This document shows positions 15,986-23,043 of a DNA stretch of 64,000 nucleotides, piece by piece (within the stretch, counting starts at the first letter, position 1; the number at the start of each line of letters is the position of its first letter). The translations under genes were made by a program, and so were the position numbers. The stretch lies in contig NZ_HF570108.1 of NCBI RefSeq assembly GCF_000297395.2, forward strand, positions 3,275,079-3,339,078, written 5' to 3'. The stretch is from Micromonospora lupini str. Lupac 08. GTDB taxonomy: Bacteria > Actinomycetota > Actinomycetes > Mycobacteriales > Micromonosporaceae. Below the pieces are notes generated by a model. It had not been told where the DNA came from, ran no database searches, and saw only the letters and a program-made list of their open reading frames with translations.

Positions 15986-17081
15986 GCGGGGTGGGCTCCG
16001 CGCCGCCGCTCTCACCCCGGCGCAGGCGGCGGCCCTCGCGCACGTGCGGTCGTCGGCCGTGGCCGAGCGTCGCTCGGCGCTCGCCGCTGTCGAACGGGAA
16101 CTCGCCGCCGCCGACGTCGACCACCGGCCGGAACAGTTGCTCGCCGCGGCAGCCGACCGTGGCTGGCTCACCGTCAACTTCCACCCCGATCGCCTGTGCG
16201 CCGACGGGCGGGCCGTCGCGTCCGCGCTGGCGCAGGACGGGGTGTACCGCAGTCAGTTCGTCACGGGGATCTCCAACGGCGGGCTCACCGCGTACCCCGG
16301 TGGTGACCGCGACCGGTGGGAGCACCGGATGTTCGGCGGCGCGTACCAGCAGCCCGGGGTGGCGCCGGCGGACCGACCCACGTACGGCGGCCTGAACCTG
16401 CTCGACCACGCGGACGGCGCCTGTCCCCGCTTCGGCTCCTGTCACCTGCGGCTGCGCCCGGCGGTGCTGGCCCGGGCGACCTTCTGCCTCGGCGACAGCC
16501 ACCTCGACCCCGGCGTGGTGGGCACGGCCGACGCCTTCGAGGCGGTGCTCGCCGGGCTGCTGGCCGGCGTCGCCGGCACGGGTGAGTGCCTGGGCCGGAC
16601 CGGGACGGACGTCGCCACCCTGGCGCGGACGCTGCTGGAGGCGCCGAGCGCGCGGGCCACGGTCGGGCGCGCGCTCGACGACTACGTGGAGGCCCAGATC
16701 CACGGCCCTCTCGACCTCGCGCGCGACGTCGAGGAGCTGGTGGTGGATCCGTCCTTCGCCGGCACCCCGACCGGGGCGACGCTGGAATCGATCGCCCGGC
16801 GGTACGGTTTTCCGCTGCGGTGGCACCCCGGCTTCGCGCTGGCCGTCGACGGGGTCGACGCCGAGTTCCGGGGCCCCGCGATCCCGGTGCTGGCGGCGCG
16901 CCTGCACCGCGAGTTCGCCCGACCGGGCGCCCCGGTGGACGCGGCGTTGATCGGTCGGGGCGCGGTGTCGGTGGTCACCGAACCGGAGCGGTGGGCGGAC
17001 CGGGGCCCGATCGTCGACACCCTTCAGCACCTGAAGCAGCTCTGGCACGTCCTCGTCTGGTCCGGCGAGCCATCTCACTGA
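15969..17081 (+). CDS. DUF3626-like protein
   Basis: 370 residues, cytoplasmic, starting inside the end of the VOC gene. Motifs that I associate with DUF3626 proteins: WLTVNFHPDRL (~65-75), YRSQFVTGISNGGLTAYPGGDRDRWE (given here as key residues R, SQF, SNGG, GGDR, E) around 96-120, FGGAYQQPG and the cysteine-containing CPRFGSCHLRLRP. Function unknown. The ordered invariant R, SNGG and E motifs look catalytic, but I will not name a reaction. Confidence 0.7.
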   Translation: MTATSERGGLRAAALTPAQAAALAHVRSSAVAERRSALAAVERELAAADVDHRPEQLLAAAADRGWLTVNFHPDRLCADGRAVASALAQDGVYRSQFVTGISNGGLTAYPGGDRDRWEHRMFGGAYQQPGVAPADRPTYGGLNLLDHADGACPRFGSCHLRLRPAVLARATFCLGDSHLDPGVVGTADAFEAVLAGLLAGVAGTGECLGRTGTDVATLARTLLEAPSARATVGRALDDYVEAQIHGPLDLARDVEELVVDPSFAGTPTGATLESIARRYGFPLRWHPGFALAVDGVDAEFRGPAIPVLAARLHREFARPGAPVDAALIGRGAVSVVTEPERWADRGPIVDTLQHLKQLWHVLVWSGEPSH

Positions 17082-17156
17082 CAGTCCGCATCACTGACAG
17101 TCAACGGACAGCCGCTCGACAGTCCCGGCACGCGCAGGCCCGGCCACCTCGCTCGG

Positions 17157-17288
17157 GCCCTTTGCTCTGCTTCAACAGACGCAACACGTGCCCTGAGCTG
17201 CGGACAGGGGATTTCGCGCGGTGGGTGAGGGCTGCAGTCCTTCGTCACTTTTCGTGACTGGTGCGCGGGTTGAAGCAGAGCAAAGGGC
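17157..17288. repeat. Palindromic repeat, family A copy 1
   Basis: Left arm 17157-17176 (GCCCTTTGCTCTGCTTCAAC) and right arm 17269-17288 are perfect reverse complements over 20 bp, 92 bp apart. The core CCTTTGCTCTGCTTCA recurs with its complement at 48563-48633. Intergenic in both places. Confidence 0.8.
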
Positions 17289-17420
17289 GCTGGGTGCCTG
17301 TCGACCGCAGCTCCCGCGGGGACTCTCCGTCACGTCGTGGGCGCCTCGTCGGCGAAGGGTCGGCCTGTCCCGTTTCCCGGGGTGACCGGGACCGCAGCCC
17401 GCCGAGCGCCCGGCATTTCC

Positions 17421-17446
17421 GGAATGACCGACAGGTCAACCCGGTT
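17421..17446 (+). promoter_or_regulatory. ECF-type promoter-like sequence GGAAT-N18-GTT
   Basis: GGAAT at 17421-17425 and GTT at 17444-17446 with exactly 18 bp between, about 95 bp upstream of the GTG at 17543. The layout fits actinobacterial sigma-R/H-like ECF promoters. The same motif occurs four times before the paralogue at 21127. Confidence 0.5.
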
Positions 17447-17542
17447 GTGTCCCCCGTACCGCCGGAGCCCAAACCCCTTTCCGCGGTCATCTCCCGAGGA
17501 GCGCTCACCCCGGAGCGCCCCGCACGATCGAAAGGAACCATC

Positions 17543-18271
17543 GTGAAGGTCGACTTCACTCGATGGCTCCCCGCCATCGCTAAGGACTCGTACCGCAAGA
17601 CCGCGCTGAGCGTGGTGGGTGTGGCTGCCCTCGGCGGTCTGGCGCTCGCGCCGACCGCGGCCGCCGCCCCGGTCACCTCCGGGCCGCACCAGGGCGCGGT
17701 AGCCGCCATCGACCTCGCCACCGGCAAGGCCACCACGGGTAAGGCCGCCACGGCGGCGCACCAGGAGGAGCAGCCCGTCGAGTCCGGGCTGACCACCGGC
17801 TCCGCCACCGGCAAGCCGCCGGCCGGCAAGCCGAGCCGCGACGAGTTGATCCCGCACGGCATCGAGGGCGCCCAGTCGCGCATCCCGCTCGACGACGCGC
17901 AGCTCGACAACGCCCGCAAGATCGTGGACGCGGCCAAGAAGACAGGCGTCGGCGACCGTGGCGCGGTGATCGGCGTCGCCACCTCGTTGCAGGAGTCGAA
18001 GCTCTACAACCTCGGCCACCTCGGCGCGTACAACGACCACGACTCGCAGGGCCTGTTCCAGCAGCGTCCGTCGTCCGGTTGGGGCACGCCCGAGCAGATC
18101 ACCGACCCGGAGTACGCCGCCACGGCGTTCTTCAGCGCCCTCAAGAATGTGGGCGGCTGGCAGGACCTCCCGCTGACCGCCGCCGCGCAGACCGTGCAGG
18201 TCTCCGCCTTCCCGTACGCGTACGCGCAGTGGGAGGAGCAGGCTGCGGACGTCGTCCAGCAGCTCTGGTGA
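17543..18271 (+). CDS. Secreted lysozyme/SLT-like protein, paralogue 1
   Basis: 242 residues from a GTG preceded by GAAAGGAACC; the frame is open further up but only this start gives a clean Sec signal peptide (positive start, hydrophobic core ~20-40, cleavage around APTAAAA). A low-complexity Ala/Thr/Gly/Lys linker (~45-105) leads to a C-terminal domain with LQESKLYNLG and DSQGLFQQRPSSGWGT. These mirror the ES and GLMQLMP motifs of lytic transglycosylases, so a cell-wall-active fold is inferred, with the Glu of QES as candidate catalytic residue. Paralogues at 21127 and 54303 in this window. A strong terminator follows at 18288. Confidence 0.78.
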   Translation: MKVDFTRWLPAIAKDSYRKTALSVVGVAALGGLALAPTAAAAPVTSGPHQGAVAAIDLATGKATTGKAATAAHQEEQPVESGLTTGSATGKPPAGKPSRDELIPHGIEGAQSRIPLDDAQLDNARKIVDAAKKTGVGDRGAVIGVATSLQESKLYNLGHLGAYNDHDSQGLFQQRPSSGWGTPEQITDPEYAATAFFSALKNVGGWQDLPLTAAAQTVQVSAFPYAYAQWEEQAADVVQQLW

Positions 18272-18287
18272 CACGACACGCACGCAC

Positions 18288-18324
18288 ACGCCGGCCGGCT
18301 CCCCACTCGGGAGCCGGCCGGCGT
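18288..18324 (+). terminator. Strong stem-loop between convergent genes
   Basis: 16-bp perfect stem (arms 18288-18303 and 18309-18324) with a 5-nt loop CACTC, 16 bp after the TGA of the secreted protein gene. No T-tract, as is common in actinobacterial terminators; probably works for both converging genes. Confidence 0.8.
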
Positions 18325-18346
18325 CGTCGTGCCCGAAGGCGCTGCC

Positions 18347-19774
18347 TCAGCAGGCCGCGTACAGGCGGCGGGTGCCCACCCCGGCGGCGTACGCGGCCCG
18401 GTCGCTGAACCGGCAGCCGTACTCGGGTCGGGCCACCACCGCCGGATCGGTCACCGTGTCGCCGGCCGGGCGCTTGCCGGTGCGTACCCAGGACACCAGG
18501 TCGTTCCAGGCGGCGCCGGCCTCGGCCGGGCTGAACTCGCAGTGCTGCGCGGCCCGGATGGCCCGCTGCACCACCAGCCGGCTGCGACCGTTGCGTGCCA
18601 CGTCGGTGGCGTACGCCTGCTCCATGCTGAACGGCACGAACATGTCACCCAGGTCGTGCAGGCTGACCACGGGCGCGCCCGGACGACCGGCGATCTTCGG
18701 CACCTCGGTCAGCGTCGGCAGGAGCCGCTGCACGACGTTCTCCGGAGCCACCCGCTGCACCGTTGAGTTGACGTTGACCGGGCTGTTCGGGGTGTAGCGG
18801 GTCAGCAGGTTGGTGGAGATCTGGCCGGGCCGCTGGGCGGGGGAGTCGCCCCCGTCGGTCACCGAGATGGAGAACAGGAAATCCTTCCAGACCGCGAAGG
18901 CCGCCTCCGCGCCGGGCCGTGGGCCGCCCGACCGGTTCACGGTGATGGCCCGCAACTGCTTGCCCCGATCGGTCGTGGTGTCCGGCCCGGTCGGCGTGAG
19001 CCCCGCCAGCCCGAGCGCCACCTGGATGCGGGGCACCGCGTTGCTCAGGTAGTCGGCCGGCGTCGGGTAGGCCGGCACTCCCGCGAGGGCCTGCGCGACC
19101 AGGTTGTAGTCGAGATAGAAGTCCAACAGCGTCTGGTCACCCAGTACGCCGCACATGGGCAGCGCCCCGTCGTAGTAGCCGGGATACTGCTCGAGCGAGC
19201 GCCCGATGACGTACCCGCCCATCGACACCCCGGCCAGGTAGGTGCGGTGGGGTCTGCGCACCGTCCGCCCGAAGTGGTCGGCGAGGTCCTTCGTGCTCAG
19301 CACTCCGGAGCGGATGTCGAAGCCGTTGCGGTCGTACGACGACGACGCCCACGCGTACCCCTGGGCCAGCAGCCGCTGACGCAGCTCGAAGGCCGGCGGC
19401 TCCGGCGAGAGCACCGTGCCCTGGCCCCGGTAGCCGTGCGCCCACACCACCAGGTCACCGTTCCACCGGGCGGGAACCTCGATGATGTACGCGGCGTGCC
19501 GGTGCACGCCCTGGCGTACCGTCGTCGGTCTGCCGGCCACCACCAGCGGCGCCAGCGGCGGATTCTGGAAGGTGTAGCCGGGCAGCGGCTGGTCGCCGGA
19601 GGGGTCGTGACCGGCGCTGCTGGCTGCGGCGGCAGTGGACCCGGTGACGGTGGATCCGGTGGCGGTGGATGTGGCGGCGGTGCTGGGTGCGGCGCCGAGC
19701 AGCCCGACGGTGAGGGTCAGTGTCGCGGTGGTGGCGACCAGGCGGCGCAGGGTACGAATGGGTACGGACAGCAT
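18347..19774 (-). CDS. Secreted alpha/beta-hydrolase-fold protein
   Basis: 475 residues from the ATG at 19774, which has GGGGAGCATCG in front; an upstream in-frame start is not needed. Signal peptide (about residues 1-35; hydrophobic TLTLTVGLLGAAPSTAA), then a Thr/Ala/Ser-rich stretch and an alpha/beta-hydrolase core: DLVVWAHGYRG (oxyanion region), nucleophile elbow AGVSMGGYV, acid candidate in SLHDLGDMFVP and His in AAQHCEF. Exported esterase, lipase or peptidase-like enzyme; substrate unknown. Two C-terminal cysteines may form a disulfide. A TTGACT-N17-TAGGTT promoter lies about 80 bp upstream. Confidence 0.8.
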   Translation of the reverse strand: MLSVPIRTLRRLVATTATLTLTVGLLGAAPSTAATSTATGSTVTGSTAAAASSAGHDPSGDQPLPGYTFQNPPLAPLVVAGRPTTVRQGVHRHAAYIIEVPARWNGDLVVWAHGYRGQGTVLSPEPPAFELRQRLLAQGYAWASSSYDRNGFDIRSGVLSTKDLADHFGRTVRRPHRTYLAGVSMGGYVIGRSLEQYPGYYDGALPMCGVLGDQTLLDFYLDYNLVAQALAGVPAYPTPADYLSNAVPRIQVALGLAGLTPTGPDTTTDRGKQLRAITVNRSGGPRPGAEAAFAVWKDFLFSISVTDGGDSPAQRPGQISTNLLTRYTPNSPVNVNSTVQRVAPENVVQRLLPTLTEVPKIAGRPGAPVVSLHDLGDMFVPFSMEQAYATDVARNGRSRLVVQRAIRAAQHCEFSPAEAGAAWNDLVSWVRTGKRPAGDTVTDPAVVARPEYGCRFSDRAAYAAGVGTRRLYAAC

Positions 19775-19850
19775 CGATGCTCCCCATCGGACGGATGTCG
19801 CCTGTGGGGCGACCAGGCGGGACGGTTGCCTACCGGCCGGTAGCGTCCTG

Positions 19851-19879
19851 AACCTAGGACCGCCGTCGACCGGAGTCAA
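19851..19879 (-). promoter_or_regulatory. Housekeeping-type promoter of the secreted hydrolase gene
   Basis: On the minus strand TTGACT (19879-19874), a 17-bp spacer, then TAGGTT (19856-19851), a close match to TTGACA-N17-TANNNT. It lies 77 bp before the ATG at 19774. Confidence 0.65.
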
Positions 19880-19997
19880 TGCCTGAGCTGACCGACCGGT
19901 CAGAGCTGCCTGTCCAGCCGATCAGGCCGGGTCCGCCGCCCTCGGCCCCGGACGGTCTGGGCGAGTACCGCGCCGCCCGGACCGGGCCGCCCAAGCC

Positions 19998-20052
19998 GCA
20001 CTGTCCAGGTCCCGAGGCGTGCCGCGGATGCGGTGAACGGCCTGGACAGTGC
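19998..20052. repeat. Inverted repeat in the 19880-20135 intergenic region
   Basis: GCACTGTCCAGG (19998-20009) and its exact complement (20041-20052), 31 bp apart, with a GC-rich inner part that can fold further. About 85 bp upstream of the MazG-like gene. Structure or operator; role unknown. Confidence 0.4.
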
Positions 20053-20135
20053 CTTCCGGGCAGCGACGCGGTGCGAACCGCGACCGAGTGGGCCGGGTGT
20101 GTGGTCGGTCGAGGCGGTCGGGTTGACTGGTCGCC

Positions 20136-20447
20136 GTGGACGACTCGATCTGGGCGGCGGCCCGGGCTGCGCGGAGCTGGCTGGACGCGGCGAACGGAAC
20201 CGGGCAGACGGAACTGACCTGCCGCATCCTCAAGCTCACCGAGGAGGCGGGGGAGGCGTCGGCCGCCTGGATCGGGCTGCTCGGGCAGAATCCGCGCAAG
20301 GGCGTCACCCACACCCGCGAGGACGTGGCAGCCGAGTTGGCCGACGTGGTGTTCACCGCGCTCGTGGCCATCGAGAGTCTGGGACTCGACGCACAGACCG
20401 TTGTGGGGGCCTGTGCCGGAAAGGTCCGCTCTCGCCTGGACGGGTGA
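20136..20447 (+). CDS. MazG-like nucleotide pyrophosphohydrolase domain protein
   Basis: 103 residues, all-alpha. The metal-binding pattern of the MazG/all-alpha NTP pyrophosphatase superfamily is present: EEAGE at 36-40 and ExxD in AELADVVF (67-70). Proteins of this size hydrolyse NTPs or dNTPs to monophosphates, sometimes as house-cleaning enzymes. GTG start without a clear Shine-Dalgarno. Followed by 679 bp of gene-free DNA. Confidence 0.75.
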   Translation: MDDSIWAAARAARSWLDAANGTGQTELTCRILKLTEEAGEASAAWIGLLGQNPRKGVTHTREDVAAELADVVFTALVAIESLGLDAQTVVGACAGKVRSRLDG

Positions 20448-20464
20448 CACCCGTCCGCTCTCCA

Positions 20465-20541
20465 TGATCCACTCGATTTCGCTGAAATCGCGGTGTCAGC
20501 CCGCCCCGGATGCCCCGGTTTCGGCGAACCCGAGTCGATCA
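20465..20541. repeat. Palindromic repeat, family B copy 1
   Basis: Imperfect inverted repeat: left TGATCCACTCGATTTCGCTG and onwards to 20497, right half ending CCCGAGTCGATCA at 20541. The left half matches the left half of 34713-34746 at 27 of 33 positions, so this is a dispersed element and not a chance stem. Confidence 0.65.
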
Positions 20542-20640
20542 CCCCGAGGGCGCGCCGTGCCGCCCGCGTCGGAGGTGCCGGCTGGGCGGGATGTCCGTTT
20601 CTGGGGGTTGCCCGGGTGTGACCGGGTGCATCCGTGGGCC

Positions 20641-20666
20641 GGAATCGTGGCGGGCCGGGGGTCGTT
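20641..20666 (+). promoter_or_regulatory. GGAAT-N18-GTT copy 1
   Basis: GGAAT 20641-20645, GTT 20664-20666, 18-bp spacer, in the context GGGGTCGTTACAT. ECF-sigma-like promoter layout. Confidence 0.45.
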
Positions 20667-20721
20667 ACATACCCTGACGATCGCAGGACCACGGCCACCC
20701 GCCGCCCCCGTCGTGAGGGTG

Positions 20722-20747
20722 GGAATGGCAGGCCAGGTCGGGTCGTT
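20722..20747 (+). promoter_or_regulatory. GGAAT-N18-GTT copy 2
   Basis: GGAAT 20722-20726 and GTT 20745-20747, 18-bp spacer, in the context GGGTCGTTGCAGAC. Confidence 0.45.
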
Positions 20748-20825
20748 GCAGACTCCCCGAACACGGCCGCTGGCCCCGCCGACGACCGGCTCGATCCGGT
20801 AACCGCAGGCAGGGTCGGCCCGTCG

Positions 20826-20851
20826 GGAATCAGCCCGGTCCGACGGTCGTT
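20826..20851 (+). promoter_or_regulatory. GGAAT-N18-GTT copy 3
   Basis: GGAAT 20826-20830 and GTT 20849-20851, 18-bp spacer, in the context GACGGTCGTTACAGACGG; nearly identical to copy 4. Confidence 0.5.
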
Positions 20852-20945
20852 ACAGACGGTCCCGGCGCGACGAGCAACCCGTTGTTCTGCGCCCCGCAGG
20901 TCCCGCGGCCGACTGGTCGGAAGCTGGCACGAGCCGGCCACCCCG

Positions 20946-20971
20946 GGAATGACCCCGGCCCGACGGTCGTT
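20946..20971 (+). promoter_or_regulatory. GGAAT-N18-GTT copy 4
   Basis: GGAAT 20946-20950 and GTT 20969-20971, 18-bp spacer, in the context GACGGTCGTTACACACGG. Closest copy to the gene at 21127 (about 150 bp), so the likeliest main promoter. Confidence 0.55.
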
Positions 20972-21126
20972 ACACACGGTCCCGGCGCCGCGAGCCCCCC
21001 GCTCGCAGGCCGCCGACCCGAAGACTTTCCCCCGCTTTGTGCAGCGCCGGACGAGGTGCTCACACCCGCGCCACCGCTTCCCCCGAGGTGATGCGGGTGT
21101 TCCTACCCCCGAAGGAGCTACCCCTG

Positions 21127-21687
21127 ATGAACACGATCTTCCGTAAGAGCATGCTGTCGGTTGCTGGTCTCGCGTTCGCCGGTGGTGTCTTCGCCGGCCC
21201 GATCGCCGCCCACGCCAACCCCGTTGACGCCAAGCCGGTCGCGGTGGCCGTGCAGAGCGCGGCGCCGAAGCCGCAGGGCGACCAGTCGCACATCACCCTC
21301 AACGACGAGCAGACCGCCAACGTCAAGGCGATCATCGCCGCCACGAAGAAGGCCGGCCTGCCCGAACGCGCCGCTGTCATCTCCATCGCCACCAGCCTGC
21401 AGGAGTCGAAGCTGGAGAACCTGGGTCACCTCGGCGACGCCAACGACCACGACTCGCTGGGCCTGTTCCAGCAGCGCCCGACCAGTGGTTGGGGCACGCC
21501 GGAGCAGATCACCAACCCGGAGTACTCCACCACCGCGTTCCTCAAGGGCCTCAAGCAGGTCGACGGGTGGCAGGACATGCCCCTGACCGAGGCCGCGCAG
21601 ACCGTCCAGGTCTCCGCCTACCCGGACGCGTACGCCCAGTGGGAGCAGCAGGCCACCGACCTGGTCGGCCAGCACTGGAACAGCTGA
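21127..21687 (+). CDS. Secreted lysozyme/SLT-like protein, paralogue 2
   Basis: 186 residues from the ATG at 21127 with GAAGGAG in front. Sec signal peptide (SMLSVAGLAFAGGVFAGPIAA, cleavage after AHA at about residue 30), a short linker, then the same domain as paralogue 1: LQESKLENLG, DSLGLFQQRPTSGWGT and a conserved end (AAQTVQVSAYPDAYAQWE). By analogy with the ES and GLMQ motifs of lytic transglycosylases it is probably a small cell-wall-acting protein. It lacks the long linker of paralogue 1. The promoter region holds four ECF-like sites, and a terminator follows at 21709. Confidence 0.8.
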   Translation: MNTIFRKSMLSVAGLAFAGGVFAGPIAAHANPVDAKPVAVAVQSAAPKPQGDQSHITLNDEQTANVKAIIAATKKAGLPERAAVISIATSLQESKLENLGHLGDANDHDSLGLFQQRPTSGWGTPEQITNPEYSTTAFLKGLKQVDGWQDMPLTEAAQTVQVSAYPDAYAQWEQQATDLVGQHWNS

Positions 21688-21708
21688 CCCACCGCACGAC
21701 CCGACCGA

Positions 21709-21742
21709 CTGGCCGGCATCCCGAACCCGGGATGCCGGCCAG
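21709..21742 (+). terminator. Stem-loop terminator after paralogue 2
   Basis: CTGGCCGGCATCCCG (21709-21723), 4-nt loop, exact complement 21728-21742: 15-bp perfect stem, 21 bp past the stop. Confidence 0.8.
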
Positions 21743-21787
21743 CGGCATGCCCGGCCACCGGTCACAAACCGCCTGCCCCCAGATCCT

Positions 21788-21822
21788 GGACAGTTTCCGT
21801 TAGCGGCGAACGGAAACTGTCC
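21788..21822. promoter_or_regulatory. Perfect 14-bp-arm inverted repeat upstream of the 21928 gene
   Basis: GGACAGTTTCCGTT (21788-21801), 7-bp spacer, exact complement (21809-21822). Less GC-rich than the surroundings and placed after the terminator of the previous gene, about 105 bp before the next start. It may be an operator or a second transcription-stop structure. Confidence 0.45.
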
Positions 21823-21927
21823 GAGATTCACTGGTGAGGCGTGCCGGAGCGGCGTGGTTGGCGCGGAGTGATCCGATCGGCGGGCGGGTACGTACCCTCC
21901 GGCGGGGACCGGCGGAAGGGCAGACGC

Positions 21928-22938
21928 ATGGCCGCAGTGGGTGACGGCACCGAAGACGAAGCAGAACGTGAATCGGGGCGGCAACCGACTCATCCGGCGG
22001 CGACCCGTCCAGTGTCGGAGACGGAGCCGCGACAAATGGGTGCCGAAGCGGCACCGGGACGTTGGTCGGTCGGCGCTCGTCTGCTGTTGGCCGCCGCGGC
22101 GGTCGTGCTGGTTCTCGGTGCCGCGGCGGTGGCGGTCATTGTCGCGGACCCCTACCGCCTCGGCCAGGCATACTCCGGCGCCCCCGACGGCGTCCACCCC
22201 GACGGCGTCCACCCCGACGGCGTCCACCCTGACGACGTTCAACCGAACGGCACCCGGCCCGACGGCACCCGGCCCGACGGCGTCCACCCCGACGGCACCC
22301 GGCCGGGTGCAGCTGCGGCTGCCGAGCAGACGATGACCACGCCGCTGGCAGGGCGGCAGAAGGCCACCTTCGTGCTGGCGGACGGGTTGTCCTCGTTCGA
22401 CCTTCGGGTGGCCGACCTGGGCGACGACCTCTACCGGATCAGCAGCCCGGCCGGCTCGGGTGTGGCCGTCCGTCCCGTGGTGCAGGGTGAGACCGTCCGG
22501 CTCGGCGTGGTGGCCACCGGCACGTCCGAGGGGCGGGCCGCGCGGGTGCTGCTCAACGAGCGGGTCGCCTGGCTTCTGCACCTGGAGGGCGGCGTGGGCG
22601 AACAGGTGCTCGACCTGGCGCAGGCGCGCCTTCTCGGCGTGGACCTCGTCGGCGGCTCCGCCCGTACCGATCTCATCCTGCCGGCGGTGAACGGCGGCAC
22701 GACGACGGTGCGGCTGACCGGTGGAGCCCACCAGCTCGACATTCGGGTGCCGGGCACGCCACCGGTACGGGTGCGGGCGGGAGCCGGGGCCGGCTCGGTC
22801 GTGGTCCGCGGCGAGCGGTGGGCCGGGGTCGCCGCCGGTGCGCTGCTGAGTACGCCGGGGTGGGACCGCTCGACCGACCGACTCTTCCTCGACCTGGTGG
22901 CAGGCGCCGGCACCGTGACGGTGACCGAGTCCCGGTGA
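21928..22938 (+). CDS. Single-pass membrane protein with a PDGVH/PDGTR repeat linker and beta-rich C-terminal domain
   Basis: 336 residues from the ATG at 21928 (GGAAGGGCAG upstream; earlier in-frame codons lack a ribosome site). Cytoplasmic N-terminus of ~45 charged residues, one transmembrane segment (~52-76), eight five-residue repeats of the PDGVH/PDGTR/PNGTR type (residues 86-125, DNA 22183-22302), then a beta-strand-rich extracellular domain (SSFDLRVADLGDDLYRIS; GGAHQLDIRVPG; GAGSVVVRG) that resembles DUF4097-like adhesin or LiaF-type domains. Function unknown; topology suggests an envelope sensor or anchor. Confidence 0.68.
   Translation: MAAVGDGTEDEAERESGRQPTHPAATRPVSETEPRQMGAEAAPGRWSVGARLLLAAAAVVLVLGAAAVAVIVADPYRLGQAYSGAPDGVHPDGVHPDGVHPDDVQPNGTRPDGTRPDGVHPDGTRPGAAAAAEQTMTTPLAGRQKATFVLADGLSSFDLRVADLGDDLYRISSPAGSGVAVRPVVQGETVRLGVVATGTSEGRAARVLLNERVAWLLHLEGGVGEQVLDLAQARLLGVDLVGGSARTDLILPAVNGGTTTVRLTGGAHQLDIRVPGTPPVRVRAGAGAGSVVVRGERWAGVAAGALLSTPGWDRSTDRLFLDLVAGAGTVTVTESR
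22183..22302 (+). repeat. 15-bp coding minisatellite (eight units)
   Basis: Eight in-frame units of CCCGACGGCGTCCAC or CCCGACGGCACCCGG type code for the PDGVH/PDGTR linker. Slippage would change linker length by five residues per unit without frameshift. Confidence 0.85.
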
Positions 22939-23031
22939 CCGCCCCACGGACGCCGACCGGGCTGCCCGTGACGTGCTGCGTCGGCGGTCACCCCGGACGG
23001 GAAGCGCCGCAGCCCGGGGAGGGCGCGAGCG

Positions 23032-23037
23032 TACAGT
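23032..23037 (+). promoter_or_regulatory. TACAGT -10 box for a leaderless pirin transcript
   Basis: TACAGT followed by 6 bp and the GTG at 23044; there is no Shine-Dalgarno before that GTG. This supports the GTG over the internal ATG at 23062. Confidence 0.45.
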
Positions 23038-23043
23038 CGGGCG

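Larger units (their letters stand above)
17082..17542. other. 461-bp intergenic region: palindromic repeat plus promoter of the secreted protein gene
   Basis: No gene seen. It holds a long-range inverted repeat with 20-bp arms (17157-17288, related to 48563-48633), a small hairpin GTCAC-TTTTC-GTGAC at 17244-17258, and a GGAAT-N18-GTT promoter-like sequence at 17421-17446 that points at the gene starting at 17543. Confidence 0.6.
20448..21126. other. 679-bp intergenic region with palindrome and four tandem promoter-like repeats
   Basis: No convincing gene on either strand. It contains a family B palindrome (20465-20541) followed by four copies of GGAAT-N18-GTT (20641-20971), each about 26 bp and 80-120 bp apart; the last two copies share long identical flanks (CGACGGTCGTTACA, then ACGGTCCCGGCG). 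All face the gene at 21127. Confidence 0.65.

Noticed and set aside
17290..17542. Possible c-di-AMP (ydaO) riboswitch before the secreted SLT-like gene
   Set aside because: Such riboswitches control many actinobacterial cell-wall hydrolases, and fragments like GGGGTGACC and CCGACAGGTCAACCC looked similar, but the conserved order of elements is missing.
22183..22302. CRISPR-like short repeats
   Set aside because: The units are contiguous, in frame and code for a pentapeptide; there are no spacers.
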